Assembly (NCBI RefSeq): GCF_037113525.1
Contig: NZ_CP146963.1
Span: 186,001 to 250,000 of the forward strand
Direction: 5' to 3'
Length of the DNA: 64,000 nucleotides
Origin: Butyrivibrio fibrisolvens
Lineage (GTDB): Bacteria > Bacillota > Clostridia > Lachnospirales > Lachnospiraceae
The notes under the pieces were generated by a model. That model saw only the letters and a program-made list of their open reading frames with translations, had not been told where the DNA came from and did no database searches. Position 1 is the stretch's first letter; every line of letters starts with the position of its first letter. Of this stretch, positions 43,581 to 52,628 are shown piece by piece. Made by a program: the position numbers and the translations under genes.

Positions 43581-44291
43581 ATGAAGACACTTACACTTAC
43601 AAAAAACAAAAACAGATTTTTCCAGGGACTTGATTTTCTTAGTTACGGACTTGAGATATTTGCATTTATCGGATTTGAACTTTTACTTGCTTACGTTATT
43701 GAGTTTAATTTATATGGCTACTCAGATTTCAAGGATTACACAAAATTTCAGACAGTACTGCACTGGTTTTTAACATGCGGCGTATGGATCTTTGGAATCT
43801 GGTATGTTGTAAGAGAAGCAGCTAAAAAGTCAGAAGTAGATCTCTACAAGAATTTCAAAGAAAACAGTCTTGTTAAGGGAGCAAAAGAAATGTCAGTGCT
43901 TCAGTGGGGACTTCTTATTACAGGAACAGTTTTTTGTCTGATCTCTACATGGATCGACTGGGACGGCAGTAAGGTTGTAAGAGAGTTTATGCATCGTGGT
44001 ATTCTTTTCCCATTCCAGTATATGTATTATCTGGTTGAAGTTGTTATGGTACTTCTTATCATCGTATTCGGACAGTATGCATTTGAAAAATGGTTCAAAA
44101 ATGATAAGATTCCATATGGAGGAATTCTGGTAGCACTTACCTGGGGTCTTGGACACTGGTTCACAAAGGGATCTCTTGGTATGGGTATCTATACAGCAAT
44201 TGGTGGATTTGTATTTGGCGGTGCATATCTTCTTACAAACAGAAACATTAAGCTGACTTACCTCTTCCTCTGCATTATGTTCATCCTGTAA
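43581..44291 (+). CDS. Polytopic membrane protein of unknown function
   Basis: A 236-residue protein with about six hydrophobic helices and a short basic N-terminus. The segment VALTWGLGHWFTKGSLGMGIY near 195-215 recalls the third conserved motif of CPBP (CAAX-protease-like) membrane proteins, but the EExxxR motif of active members is not visible, so peptidase activity is unlikely. AAAGGAG lies about 8 bases before the ATG. It stands upstream of the LytTR/DUF3021 pair on the same strand. I do not recognise the family with confidence. Confidence 0.75.
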   Translation: MKTLTLTKNKNRFFQGLDFLSYGLEIFAFIGFELLLAYVIEFNLYGYSDFKDYTKFQTVLHWFLTCGVWIFGIWYVVREAAKKSEVDLYKNFKENSLVKGAKEMSVLQWGLLITGTVFCLISTWIDWDGSKVVREFMHRGILFPFQYMYYLVEVVMVLLIIVFGQYAFEKWFKNDKIPYGGILVALTWGLGHWFTKGSLGMGIYTAIGGFVFGGAYLLTNRNIKLTYLFLCIMFIL

Positions 44292-44390
44292 AGACTACGA
44301 TAGTTACCGGCGTTTTCGTAATTAAAGGGTAAGGGATTCCGGACAGGATGTAATGATGAAACTATTACAAAACGTGGTGTTGGGTTTGAG

Positions 44391-44846
44391 ATGAAACTGA
44401 TTAAGACAAAGGAAGAATTTTTAACCGAGAATTATTTGGAACTTCACTATGATGAAGTTGATGATGAGACGATTGGAGTCCTTGATAGATTACGATCTGC
44501 TCTTAAATATATAGAAGGAACGTTGGATGAAAAAAGGGTTACTGTCCCGCTTTCTGACATGTTTTACTTCGAGACCGTAGACAGGAAGACCTTTGGATAT
44601 ACAAAGGATACCTGTATAGAAGTCAAAGAGACCCTGCAGGGAATAATAGATGATTATTCAAACGCAGGCTTTGTTAGGATCAGCAAGTCCTCGATCGTAA
44701 ACCTTTATAAGATAAAAAAGCTTCAGGGTGACCTGAATATGAGAACCCTGATATACCTTAAAAATGATGAGTGCCTTGTAATGAACAGAGGCTACAGAGC
44801 TGAATTCTACAAGGCTCTTAACATGCTCCAGGGAAAGAAGGGATAA
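44391..44846 (+). CDS. LytTR-domain transcription regulator
   Basis: A 151-residue DNA-binding protein without receiver domain. The LytTR domain spans about 48-148 (VTVPLSDMFYFETVDRKTFGYT, then FVRISKSSIVNLYKIKKL). Such stand-alone LytTR proteins normally pair with a DUF3021 membrane protein, which here starts at the very next base, so the two are co-translated. The pair is thought to sense a membrane or surface signal and control its own operon. Targets are unknown. Confidence 0.93.
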   Translation: MKLIKTKEEFLTENYLELHYDEVDDETIGVLDRLRSALKYIEGTLDEKRVTVPLSDMFYFETVDRKTFGYTKDTCIEVKETLQGIIDDYSNAGFVRISKSSIVNLYKIKKLQGDLNMRTLIYLKNDECLVMNRGYRAEFYKALNMLQGKKG

Positions 44847-45266
44847 ATGACTATGAAGATAATAGACAGACATAATTTTTTATCTGTTGTATGTGTAAGC
44901 TTTACATTGATCGTATGCGGAAAGCTCCTTTTTGAGAAGATGATCGGATTTACGGATCGGTTTTATACTGAAAATATATTTACATGCCTTGGAGTATGCG
45001 TACTGGCTACATTTGTTCTGGCAATGCATTATTATCTCCAGCGCTTTCCTTTTATTCCCGTTGTGATAGGACAGTATATCTTCCTGATAGGAGTCATTTT
45101 TGCCCTGATATGGATTGCCGGCAACTTTACGGATATGGCTCCCTCTGCTTACAAGGATATGTTCATCTCAGTCACTATCCCTTATGTGATCGGAGCGGCT
45201 GCATATTATATAAGCTATTTCATGCAGATAAAAAAGGCTAATGATATTTTTTCAAAGCTTGATTAA
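44847..45266 (+). CDS. DUF3021 membrane protein
   Basis: A 139-residue protein with four membrane helices (about 12-30, 43-61, 67-92, 107-127) and a short charged C-terminus. It is the usual partner of the LytTR regulator encoded directly before it (stop codon and ATG are adjacent). An alternative ATG lies 6 bases later. It probably holds the regulator inactive at the membrane; this is inference from the family context. The long hairpin at 45271-45373 likely ends the operon. Confidence 0.9.
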   Translation: MTMKIIDRHNFLSVVCVSFTLIVCGKLLFEKMIGFTDRFYTENIFTCLGVCVLATFVLAMHYYLQRFPFIPVVIGQYIFLIGVIFALIWIAGNFTDMAPSAYKDMFISVTIPYVIGAAAYYISYFMQIKKANDIFSKLD

Positions 45267-45270
45267 ATAT

Positions 45271-45373
45271 AACTTCCCAGTTGTTTTGGCGAGAGTAATG
45301 GTGCTGTTCGAAGATTTTGACGAAATCTTTCAGATACACTATATTATCTCTTCAAAACAACTGGGAAGTTTTT
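45271..45373. repeat. Long hairpin (103 bp), probable operon terminator
   Basis: AACTTCCCAGTTGTTTTG pairs with CAAAACAACTGGGAAGTT, and weaker pairing continues inward to AAGATTT/GAAATCTT at the tip. The right arm ends in TTTTTAC, which fits a terminator for LytTR/DUF3021. The outer AACTTCCCA also begins the family A repeat at 5343. Confidence 0.8.
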
Positions 45374-45438
45374 ACTATATTACATGATATAATTGTTTTG
45401 ATATATTTATTGCGGACATTTTTTTAGAAAGGCTTTTT

Positions 45439-46548
45439 ATGGAAAATAGTAGAGATAAAGTTATTATAAGAACCAGTATCATAGGCATCATCGCAAATGT
45501 ATTCCTTGCTTCTTTCAAAGCATTTGTCGGTATAGTATCTAATTCTATAGCAGTAACTCTGGATGCGGTTAACAACCTTTCAGATGCGCTTTCATCCATA
45601 ATTACGATCATTGGAACCAAGCTTGCAGGTAAGCTCCCTAACAAGAAGCACCCCTTTGGATACGGAAGAATAGAGTACCTTAGCGCTATGATCGTATCAG
45701 GTATCGTTCTTTATGCGGGTTTGACCTCACTTGTAGAGTCTGTAAAGAAGATAATACATCCCGAGAAGGCCGATTACAGCACAGTATCACTTGTGATCAT
45801 CGTATCAGCTATCATTGTTAAACTCATTTTAGGAAGGTACGTCAAATCTCAGGGTGAAAAGGTTAATTCAGAATCCCTTATAGCATCTGGTAAAGATGCA
45901 TCATTTGATGCTTTATTATCCACTTCAGTACTTGCTTCCGCAGTCATATTTCGTTTCACAGGAGTATCTTTAGAAGCGTATGTCGGAGCTCTCATCTCAG
46001 TTATCATCATTAAGTCAGGTATCGAAATGATGAAAGACACACTGGACGAGATCCTCGGCGTAAGAGCAGATAAGGAGATGACACAGAAGATCAAGAATCT
46101 TATCAAACAGGAGCCTGAAGTAAGAGGTGCGTACGACCTCATCATGTACAACTACGGCCCTGACAATAACCAGGCCACAGTCCATATCGAAGTCCCTGAT
46201 ACCATGACAGTTGATAAGCTTGATGAACTTACAAGACGTTTGGAAAAAAAGGTCATGAAAGAGACCGGGGTATATCTTGTCGGCGTAGGAGTATACTCCT
46301 ACAATACAGGAGATAACGAAGCTTCAAAACTTCGTAATGCCATTTCAGAAAAAGTCCTTGCTTATGACTTTACCGTTCAGATGCATGGCTTTTATGTTGA
46401 TTTTGAAACAAAAGAAGTTAGATTTGACGTAGTACTTAGCTTTGCCATCGAACCTGAGAAGGCACTTGAGATCATAAATAAAGATCTCAAAGAAACCTTC
46501 CCTGAATGCACATTCCAGATTGCGGCAGATATTGATGTATCTGACTGA
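45439..46548 (+). CDS. Cation diffusion facilitator family transporter
   Basis: A 369-residue divalent-metal/proton antiporter. Six membrane helices; the metal site of helix 2 reads DAVNNLSDALSS and that of helix 5 reads GKDASFDALLS (Asn/Asp and Asp/Asp rather than the His of zinc exporters), a pattern that suits manganese or iron export more than zinc. The cytoplasmic ZT-dimer domain follows, and an extra C-terminal stretch of about 80 residues repeats a similar beta-alpha fold (FTVQMHGFYVDFETKEVRFDVVLSF). AGAAAGG precedes the ATG. Confidence 0.93.
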   Translation: MENSRDKVIIRTSIIGIIANVFLASFKAFVGIVSNSIAVTLDAVNNLSDALSSIITIIGTKLAGKLPNKKHPFGYGRIEYLSAMIVSGIVLYAGLTSLVESVKKIIHPEKADYSTVSLVIIVSAIIVKLILGRYVKSQGEKVNSESLIASGKDASFDALLSTSVLASAVIFRFTGVSLEAYVGALISVIIIKSGIEMMKDTLDEILGVRADKEMTQKIKNLIKQEPEVRGAYDLIMYNYGPDNNQATVHIEVPDTMTVDKLDELTRRLEKKVMKETGVYLVGVGVYSYNTGDNEASKLRNAISEKVLAYDFTVQMHGFYVDFETKEVRFDVVLSFAIEPEKALEIINKDLKETFPECTFQIAADIDVSD

Positions 46549-46551
46549 TGA

Positions 46552-47484
46552 TCACGCTTCAGCAATAGCTTTATTAAGTGTATTAAGAACCAGCTTTTTA
46601 TTGGCGGACCATAAGGGCGCAATCAGCAGCCTTTTTGGTCCGTCTCCTGTTATCCTGTGAACTACGATATCTTTAGGAAGAAGCTTCAAACACTTGACCA
46701 CTAAATCGCAGTATTCCTCAAGCGTAAAAACATGAAAACCAGTCTCTTCAAATTCTTTTGCAAGATCAGTTCCCTTAAGCACATGTAAAAGCTGAAGTTT
46801 TATACCATCAAGCCTCGGTGATAATTCTGCCAGATATCCTACAGTTGCAAGCATATCCTCTTCACTTTCTCCCGGAAGTCCCAATATCACATGAACTATG
46901 ACAGTAAAGCCTTTTTCTTTTAACCTTCTATAAGCATCTTCAAATACAGGCAGCTCATATCCCCTTCTAAAGTGCCGTGCCGTGTCTTCATTAATAGTCT
47001 GAAGCCCAAGCTCGATCCAGATATCCTTTTTGTACTCATTCCGAAGCGATTCCAGCATCACCAAAATCTCGTCCGGAAGACAATCCGGCCTTGTCCCAAT
47101 AGACAAAGCGACAATCTCAGGATGTAACAAAGCCTGTCTATAAATCTTTTCTAAGATTGCCGGATTCCCATAAGTATTTGTAAACGACTGAAAATAGGCT
47201 ATATACTTATGATCCTTCCCCTTAAGCTTGGCTGCCACCTTTTCCTTTGCAGCTTCAATCTGCCTGTCGATATTTTCTTCTATAGAAATGGAATTGCCAT
47301 TCTTATCCTTCGTCAGAAAAAAAGCCGCAAAATCCCCAGACCCTCCTTCCGAACAGAACGTGCACCCACCATTTCCCACAGTCCCATCTCGATTAGGACA
47401 AGTACAACCGGATTGAAGCGACAATTTGTAAACCTTGCATCCATATGTTCTTTTTAAATAATCAGATAAAGTGTTTATATTCAT
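46552..47484 (-). CDS. Radical SAM protein, YtqA/YhcC family
   Basis: A 310-residue radical SAM protein of the TIGR01212/YhcC type. The Fe-S cysteines are in the N-terminal part (SGCTCPNRDGTVGNGGCTFC), followed by FQSFTNTYGNP, GTRPDCLPDEIL, WIELGLQTINEDTARHFRRGY and HVILGLPGESEEDML. The related YtqA/YhcC proteins lack a firm function; some elongator-like radical SAM proteins act on tRNA. It converges with the cation transporter (4 bp between stop codons) and is divergent from map. Confidence 0.9.
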   Translation of the reverse strand: MNINTLSDYLKRTYGCKVYKLSLQSGCTCPNRDGTVGNGGCTFCSEGGSGDFAAFFLTKDKNGNSISIEENIDRQIEAAKEKVAAKLKGKDHKYIAYFQSFTNTYGNPAILEKIYRQALLHPEIVALSIGTRPDCLPDEILVMLESLRNEYKKDIWIELGLQTINEDTARHFRRGYELPVFEDAYRRLKEKGFTVIVHVILGLPGESEEDMLATVGYLAELSPRLDGIKLQLLHVLKGTDLAKEFEETGFHVFTLEEYCDLVVKCLKLLPKDIVVHRITGDGPKRLLIAPLWSANKKLVLNTLNKAIAEA

Positions 47485-47680
47485 ATGCTAATTATACTCC
47501 AGATAGTTACATATATTCGCGACCTTGAAATAGAAGCGCACATTTACTACGCATTTCGTAATTCAATGGATCGGTTACCAATAGGCAATCTTGACTCTCC
47601 TTCAGCGAAGCCCCTTGTTGTGTGGCCGCCGAAGCACGAAGCACGCAGTGCCTTTCGTGCCCAAGTTTTGGCAAAAGTCA

Positions 47681-47841
47681 GGGCGATAATAAATAATATC
47701 CCTAGCCGATTTTGAAAAAGATGCGGATAGTTCTTAGGGTCTTAGGAGCGAAAGTACAGCGTGTCCACGTCAGCGGATAAGACCCTTAGAAATATCCGCA
47801 TCTTTTTCACATGAGGCAAGGGATATTATTTATTATCGCCC
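47681..47841. repeat. Long inverted repeat, family B copy 2 (161 bp), reverse orientation
   Basis: GGGCGATAATAAATAATATCCC at the left edge (positions 47681-47702) pairs with the right edge to 47841. The top carries TAGGGTCTTA/TAAGACCCT around CGTGTCCACG, the reverse complement of copy 1. The asymmetric internal loop is conserved too, but on exchanged sides: GCCGATTTTGAAAA left, TTTTCACATGAGGC right. It lies in the 533-bp gap 47485-48017 between divergent genes; 47485-47680 holds a GCACGAA-GCAC/GTGC-TTTCGTGC hairpin near 47640 and no gene. A run of eight C follows the element. Confidence 0.9.
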
Positions 47842-47877
47842 GTCCCCCCCGCCACCACCCCTCACGAATTTCCACAA

Positions 47878-47906
47878 TTGCATATTTCGCCCGTTAACGA
47901 TATACT
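47878..47906 (+). promoter_or_regulatory. Promoter for map
   Basis: TTGCAT at 47878-47883, exact 17-bp spacer, TATACT at 47901-47906. It gives a leader of about 105 bases before the map ATG. Confidence 0.75.
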
Positions 47907-48017
47907 ATAGCGTGATAAATAATCGAAATTATAAGATGCGGATATTGCGTGTAGCAAAGATGCATCGCCACAGGTCCAGGCGCATCATTCGCGCTGTGAG
48001 GCCGGAAAGAAGGTAAA

Positions 48018-48893
48018 ATGTACACAAAGATCGGTAGTAACGAACCCTGCTGGTGTGGCAGCGGCAAGAAGTACAAAAAGTGCCACGAGCAGTTTGATGA
48101 ACGCATTATAGGGTTTGAGCTTAAAGGGCATGAAGTTCCACCCCGCAGGATCATCAAGACCAAAGAACAGGTAGAAGGCATAAAAGCAAGCGCCAAGATC
48201 AACATAGCTTGTCTTGACCGCGTGGCTAAAGAGATTCACGCAGGCATGTCAACTGAAGAGATAGATCATATAGTAGCAGAAACTACAAGGGAAATGGGCG
48301 GCATCCCGGCTCCTCTTAATTATGAAGGCTTCCCCAAGAGCGTATGTACCTCAATCAATGATCAGGTATGTCACGGAATCCCTTCACCACACGATATATT
48401 AAAAGACGGCGATATCATAAATGTAGACTGTTCTACTATCCTTAACGGATATTATTCAGATTCATCCAGAATGTTCTGCATTGGAGACGTATCTCCTGAG
48501 AAGAAAAAACTCGTTGAAGTTACCAAAGAATGTGTAGAGATCGGTATCAAGATGGTTAAGCCATGGACATTCCTGGGCGATATGGGCAATGCCGTACATC
48601 AGCATGCACTTGATAACGGATATACAGTTGTAAGAGAAATAGGCGGACATGGATGCGGTATAGAATTCCATGAAGATCCATTCGTAAGCTTCGTATCAAG
48701 ACCCGGAACAGAGATGCTCATGGTACCCGGAATGACATTTACCATTGAGCCAATGGTAAACATGGGAACTAATCGCATCTTCGTTGATGAAGAAAATGAC
48801 TGGACAGTATACACAGCTGACCACAAGCCTTCAGCTCAGTGGGAAGTACAGGTACTTGTTACAGAAGATGGCTGCGAGATTCTTACTTACTAA
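48018..48893 (+). CDS. map: Methionine aminopeptidase with N-terminal SEC-C zinc motif
   Basis: A 291-residue type I methionine aminopeptidase that trims the initiator Met from new proteins. Residues 10-23 form a SEC-C motif (CWCGSGKKYKKCH), which binds zinc and probably helps ribosome contact. The catalytic domain has the five metal ligands: Asp in INVDCST, Asp in YYSDSSR, His in GHGCGIEFHEDP, Glu in TIEPMVNMG and Glu in WEVQVLV. AGAAGG lies 5 bases before the ATG. metG follows on the same strand. Confidence 0.96.
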   Translation: MYTKIGSNEPCWCGSGKKYKKCHEQFDERIIGFELKGHEVPPRRIIKTKEQVEGIKASAKINIACLDRVAKEIHAGMSTEEIDHIVAETTREMGGIPAPLNYEGFPKSVCTSINDQVCHGIPSPHDILKDGDIINVDCSTILNGYYSDSSRMFCIGDVSPEKKKLVEVTKECVEIGIKMVKPWTFLGDMGNAVHQHALDNGYTVVREIGGHGCGIEFHEDPFVSFVSRPGTEMLMVPGMTFTIEPMVNMGTNRIFVDEENDWTVYTADHKPSAQWEVQVLVTEDGCEILTY

Positions 48894-48969
48894 TATCCGT
48901 AGCAGACGTTTAAAGGCATATATAGCATTTTAAAAGAAAATTATAAAGATATAGATAAAGGAGTTTTAC

Positions 48970-51036
48970 ATGCAAAACAAAGGCAAATATTATCTTACTA
49001 CGGCTATTGCCTATACTTCAGGTAAGCCTCATATAGGTAACACCTACGAAGCAATCCTTGCAGATGCTATCGTTCGTTATAAGAGAGCTGACGGCTATGA
49101 TGTTCACTTCCAGACAGGTTCTGACGAGCACGGTCAGAAGATTGAGTCCAGAGCTATTGAAGCAGGCTGCGACAGCCCTAAGGAATTCGTAGATCAGGTT
49201 TCAGGCGTTATCAAGGATATCTGGAACAAGGTTGGAACATCTTATGACAGATTCATCCGTACAACAGATGATGATCACGTTAAACAGGTTCAGAAGATCT
49301 TCAAGAAATTCTATGATCAGGGCGACATCTACAAGGGCTCATATAAGGGCAAATACTGTACAGAGTGTGAGGCATTCTATACAGATTCCCAGCTCAACGA
49401 AGGCAAGTGCCCTGTATGCGGCGGCGATGTACACGATTCAGAAGAGGAAGCTTACTTCTTCAAGATGAGCAACTACACTCAGAGACTTATCGATTACATC
49501 AACGAGCATCCTGAGTTTATTCAGCCTGAGTCCCGTAAGAACGAGATGATGAACAATTTCCTCCTTCCAGGTGTTCAGGATCTTTGCGTATCCAGAACAA
49601 GCTTTAAGTGGGGAATTCCTGTAGATTTTGATGACAAGCACGTTGTATACGTATGGCTTGATGCTCTTGCAAACTATATAACAGGTATTGGCTATGACTG
49701 CGATGGCAACAGTACAGAAGAATTCAAGAAGTACTGGCCTGCAGATCTTCACCTTATAGGAAAAGACATTTTAAGATTCCATACAATTTACTGGCCAATC
49801 TTCCTTATGGCTCTTGATCTTCCGCTTCCAAAGCAGATCTTCGGTCACCCGTGGCTCCTTCAGGGCGGTGAAAAGATGTCCAAGTCCAAAGGAAACGTTA
49901 TCTATGCTGATGATCTTGTAGATCTTTTTGGTGTTGATGCAGTACGCTATTTTGTTCTTCATGAGATGCCTTTCGATAACGACGGAACTATCACATGGGA
50001 ACTTATGGTAGAGCGTTTCAACTCTGACCTTGCTAATACACTTGGTAACCTTGTAAGCCGTACTATTGCAATGAGCAATAAGTATTTTGACGGAGTAGTT
50101 GAAGATAAGGGTGTAACTGAGCCTGTAGATGACGATCTTAAGAGCGTTGTAACAGGAACATATAAAGTTGTAGAAGAGAAGATGGATGAGCTTAGAGTTG
50201 CAGATTCTCTTACAGAGATATTCAACCTCTTCAAGAGATGCAACAAGTACATCGACGAGACAGAGCCGTGGGTACTTGCAAAGGACGATTCCAAGAAGGA
50301 CCGTCTTGCTACAGTTCTCTATAACCTTACAGAATCAATCATGATCGGTGTATCACTTCTTGCTCCGTTCATGCCTGAAACAGCTGAGCAGACAGCTAAG
50401 AATTTCAACGATCAGCTCAGAGGATTTGAAACACTTTCAACATTTGGAACATATCCAAACGGCAACAAGGTATCAGCTGAGCCTGTGATGCTTTTTGCAA
50501 GAAAAGATCTTGAGTCAGTTCTTAAGCAGACAGCAGAAATTACAGAGAAGCAGAAGGCTGAGTTCTTTGAAAGCCAGGAAACAGCAGCAGCTAACCTTGA
50601 TAAAGCAGGAAGATCTCAGGATGCTGACAAGATCCGCGAAAACCTTAAGAAGCTTCGCGGCGGTGATGCAGGATCTTCTGACGAAGAAGCTATCGATATC
50701 GAGCCTAAGGCTGAGATCGCATATGACGATTTTGCAGCTATGCAGTTCCAGGTTGGTGAAGTTATTAAGTGTGAAGCAGTACCGAAGTCCAAGAAGCTTC
50801 TTTGCTCACAGGTTAAGGTTGGATCAAGAACACTTCAGATCGTATCAGGAATTCATAAGTACTATGAACCTGAAGATATGGTCGGTAAGAAGGTTATGGT
50901 CCTTGTAAACCTTAAGCCTGCTAAGCTTGCAGGAGTTACTTCAGAGGGTATGCTTCTTTGTGCAGAAGATGCAGATGGCAATCTTTCACTCATGGTTCCT
51001 GAAAAGAAGATGCCTTCAGGCGCTGAGATCTGCTAA
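48970..51036 (+). CDS. metG: Methionyl-tRNA synthetase
   Basis: A 688-residue class I synthetase charging tRNA-Met. Signatures: HIGNTYEAI (HIGH-type) near 19, zinc knuckle with two CxxC pairs near 130-150 (YCTEC, KCPVCGG), KMSKSKGN near 300, helical anticodon domain to about 530, and a C-terminal tRNA-binding domain about 585-688 (FQVGEVIKCEAVPKSKKLLCSQVKV). AAAGGAG lies 8 bases before the ATG. No T-box leader was seen in the 76-bp gap. It lies in line with map, another methionine-related gene. Confidence 0.97.
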   Translation: MQNKGKYYLTTAIAYTSGKPHIGNTYEAILADAIVRYKRADGYDVHFQTGSDEHGQKIESRAIEAGCDSPKEFVDQVSGVIKDIWNKVGTSYDRFIRTTDDDHVKQVQKIFKKFYDQGDIYKGSYKGKYCTECEAFYTDSQLNEGKCPVCGGDVHDSEEEAYFFKMSNYTQRLIDYINEHPEFIQPESRKNEMMNNFLLPGVQDLCVSRTSFKWGIPVDFDDKHVVYVWLDALANYITGIGYDCDGNSTEEFKKYWPADLHLIGKDILRFHTIYWPIFLMALDLPLPKQIFGHPWLLQGGEKMSKSKGNVIYADDLVDLFGVDAVRYFVLHEMPFDNDGTITWELMVERFNSDLANTLGNLVSRTIAMSNKYFDGVVEDKGVTEPVDDDLKSVVTGTYKVVEEKMDELRVADSLTEIFNLFKRCNKYIDETEPWVLAKDDSKKDRLATVLYNLTESIMIGVSLLAPFMPETAEQTAKNFNDQLRGFETLSTFGTYPNGNKVSAEPVMLFARKDLESVLKQTAEITEKQKAEFFESQETAAANLDKAGRSQDADKIRENLKKLRGGDAGSSDEEAIDIEPKAEIAYDDFAAMQFQVGEVIKCEAVPKSKKLLCSQVKVGSRTLQIVSGIHKYYEPEDMVGKKVMVLVNLKPAKLAGVTSEGMLLCAEDADGNLSLMVPEKKMPSGAEIC

Positions 51037-51066
51037 TACAGACTATTTTTCTAATGTGGGGGTTAC

Positions 51067-52005
51067 ATGGGAAATACATTAAAAAAAGAAAGTATGTTCT
51101 TTCAGTCAGCTGATGGTACTGATAAGATCCATGCAAGTATATGGACACCTGAAGGAGAGCCTCGTGCTATCCTTCAGATAGTTCATGGCATGCAGGAATA
51201 TATTGACAGGTACGAAGAATTCGCCCAGTTTTTTGCACAGCGTGGTTTTGTCGTGTGCGGTGAAGATCACTTAGGACACGGCGAAAGCGTTTCAGAAGGC
51301 GGAATGTATGGGTACTTTTGTAAGCAGGATCCTCAGAAGGTGCTTCCTGAGGATTCACATCAGCTTACTCTTATGATGAAAGAGAAATATAAAGGCCTTA
51401 AGTATGTGATCCTTGGTCACAGCTTTGGCTCTTTTATCACAAGAGAATACCTTGCAAGATTTGGAAAAGACGTTGATGTGGCGATCCTTTCAGGAACAGC
51501 CAATCAGCCTGCGAGCGTTGCAAAGGGCGGCCTTTTTGTAGCAAGATGCCAGAAACTATTCCTTGGCGATAAGCATGTTGCAAAAATGCTGAATGATATC
51601 TCTTTTAAATCCTATCTCTCAAAGATAGAAAATCCAAAGACTCCTTCAGACTGGCTTTCCTATAACGAAGAGAATGTTGCAGCTTATTGCAAAAATCCAT
51701 GGTGTACGTTTACTTTTACCATTAATGGATTCGAGACCATGGCAAAACTTCTTTTGCTTATAGGTGATAAGAAGAGGATGCAGATGATTCCTCATGATCT
51801 GCCCATCCTTCTTGCAGCAGGAAAAGAAGATCCTGTAGGAAACTACGGCGAAGGCGTTGAGCAGCTTTATAATATTTACAAAAATGATATAGGCCTGAAT
51901 GTTTCTTTGAAGCTCTACGATCATATGCGTCACGAGATGCACAATGAGCCAGAAAGACAAAAGGTCTACAATGATTATCTTGCATTTATTGACCAAAACA
52001 TTTGA
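51067..52005 (+). CDS. Alpha/beta hydrolase, monoacylglycerol-lipase-like
   Basis: A 312-residue cytoplasmic serine hydrolase of the Hydrolase_4/S33 group. The oxyanion region is IVHGMQEYIDRYEEFAQFF near 38-56, the nucleophile elbow GHSFGSF near 118, an Asp in AAGKEDPVGNYGEG near 257, and the catalytic His in YDHMRHEMHNE near 290. Lysophospholipase or monoglyceride lipase activity is the likely range; the substrate is not readable. GGGGG lies 5 bases before the ATG. It follows metG by 30 bp and may be co-transcribed. Confidence 0.92.
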   Translation: MGNTLKKESMFFQSADGTDKIHASIWTPEGEPRAILQIVHGMQEYIDRYEEFAQFFAQRGFVVCGEDHLGHGESVSEGGMYGYFCKQDPQKVLPEDSHQLTLMMKEKYKGLKYVILGHSFGSFITREYLARFGKDVDVAILSGTANQPASVAKGGLFVARCQKLFLGDKHVAKMLNDISFKSYLSKIENPKTPSDWLSYNEENVAAYCKNPWCTFTFTINGFETMAKLLLLIGDKKRMQMIPHDLPILLAAGKEDPVGNYGEGVEQLYNIYKNDIGLNVSLKLYDHMRHEMHNEPERQKVYNDYLAFIDQNI

Positions 52006-52072
52006 ACTGACATAAGCAGATTTTGATAAGGGTCTTAGGCAGTTTGTATAGCTTTGACTCTTGGGAGTTATC

Positions 52073-52537
52073 ATGGAGCTAACTATCAGAAAGGGATATG
52101 CCAGTGACTGGGACGATGCTATGGAGCTGGCATGGAGGACGTTTGAAATGTTTAATGCTGCTGATTACAGCAGTGAGGGAGAGGAGAACTTCAGAAAATT
52201 TCTCTTTGGACCTGAACTGTATCAGCAATATGCCATCGGAAACTATGAGCTTATAACCGCATTTGATCAAAGCTCAATGGTTGGGATGCTCCTTTTGCGC
52301 GAAAACAGGCATATTTCTCTTCTTTTCGTTGATGGTGATCTCCATGGTAAAGGGATAGGGCACAAGCTTATCGAATGCGCTTCCAAGTATGTGAGGAAAA
52401 AAGGAAGACGTTTTAAGATGAGTGTTAACGCATCGCGCTTTGCAGTGCCTTTTTATAAACACGAGGGATTTAAAGAAGCCAAGATCGAGCAGTTCGAAGA
52501 CGGCATCAGGTATCTCCCTATGGAACTAAAGTTGTGA
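52073..52537 (+). CDS. GNAT-family N-acetyltransferase
   Basis: A 154-residue acetyltransferase. The acetyl-CoA motif A is LLFVDGDLHGKGIGHKLIECASKYV near 85-110, followed by the C-terminal NASRFAVPFYKHEGFKEAK. The start at 52073 is supported by GGGAG 5 bases upstream; a TTG further upstream (52061) is unlikely. The acceptor is unknown. It is probably co-transcribed with the hydrolase before it. Confidence 0.92.
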   Translation: MELTIRKGYASDWDDAMELAWRTFEMFNAADYSSEGEENFRKFLFGPELYQQYAIGNYELITAFDQSSMVGMLLLRENRHISLLFVDGDLHGKGIGHKLIECASKYVRKKGRRFKMSVNASRFAVPFYKHEGFKEAKIEQFEDGIRYLPMELKL

Positions 52538-52628
52538 TTGGTTTTTTTGATGTATATACTCAAAATATATTTATATATTTGGTATATGTGAATCAGGATA
52601 AGATTTTAAGTACAGGAAATGGTGGGTT

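Noticed and set aside
52029..52065. AAGGGTCTTAGGC similarity to the family B top
   Set aside because: Only one arm is present, with no complementary partner or internal-loop motif.
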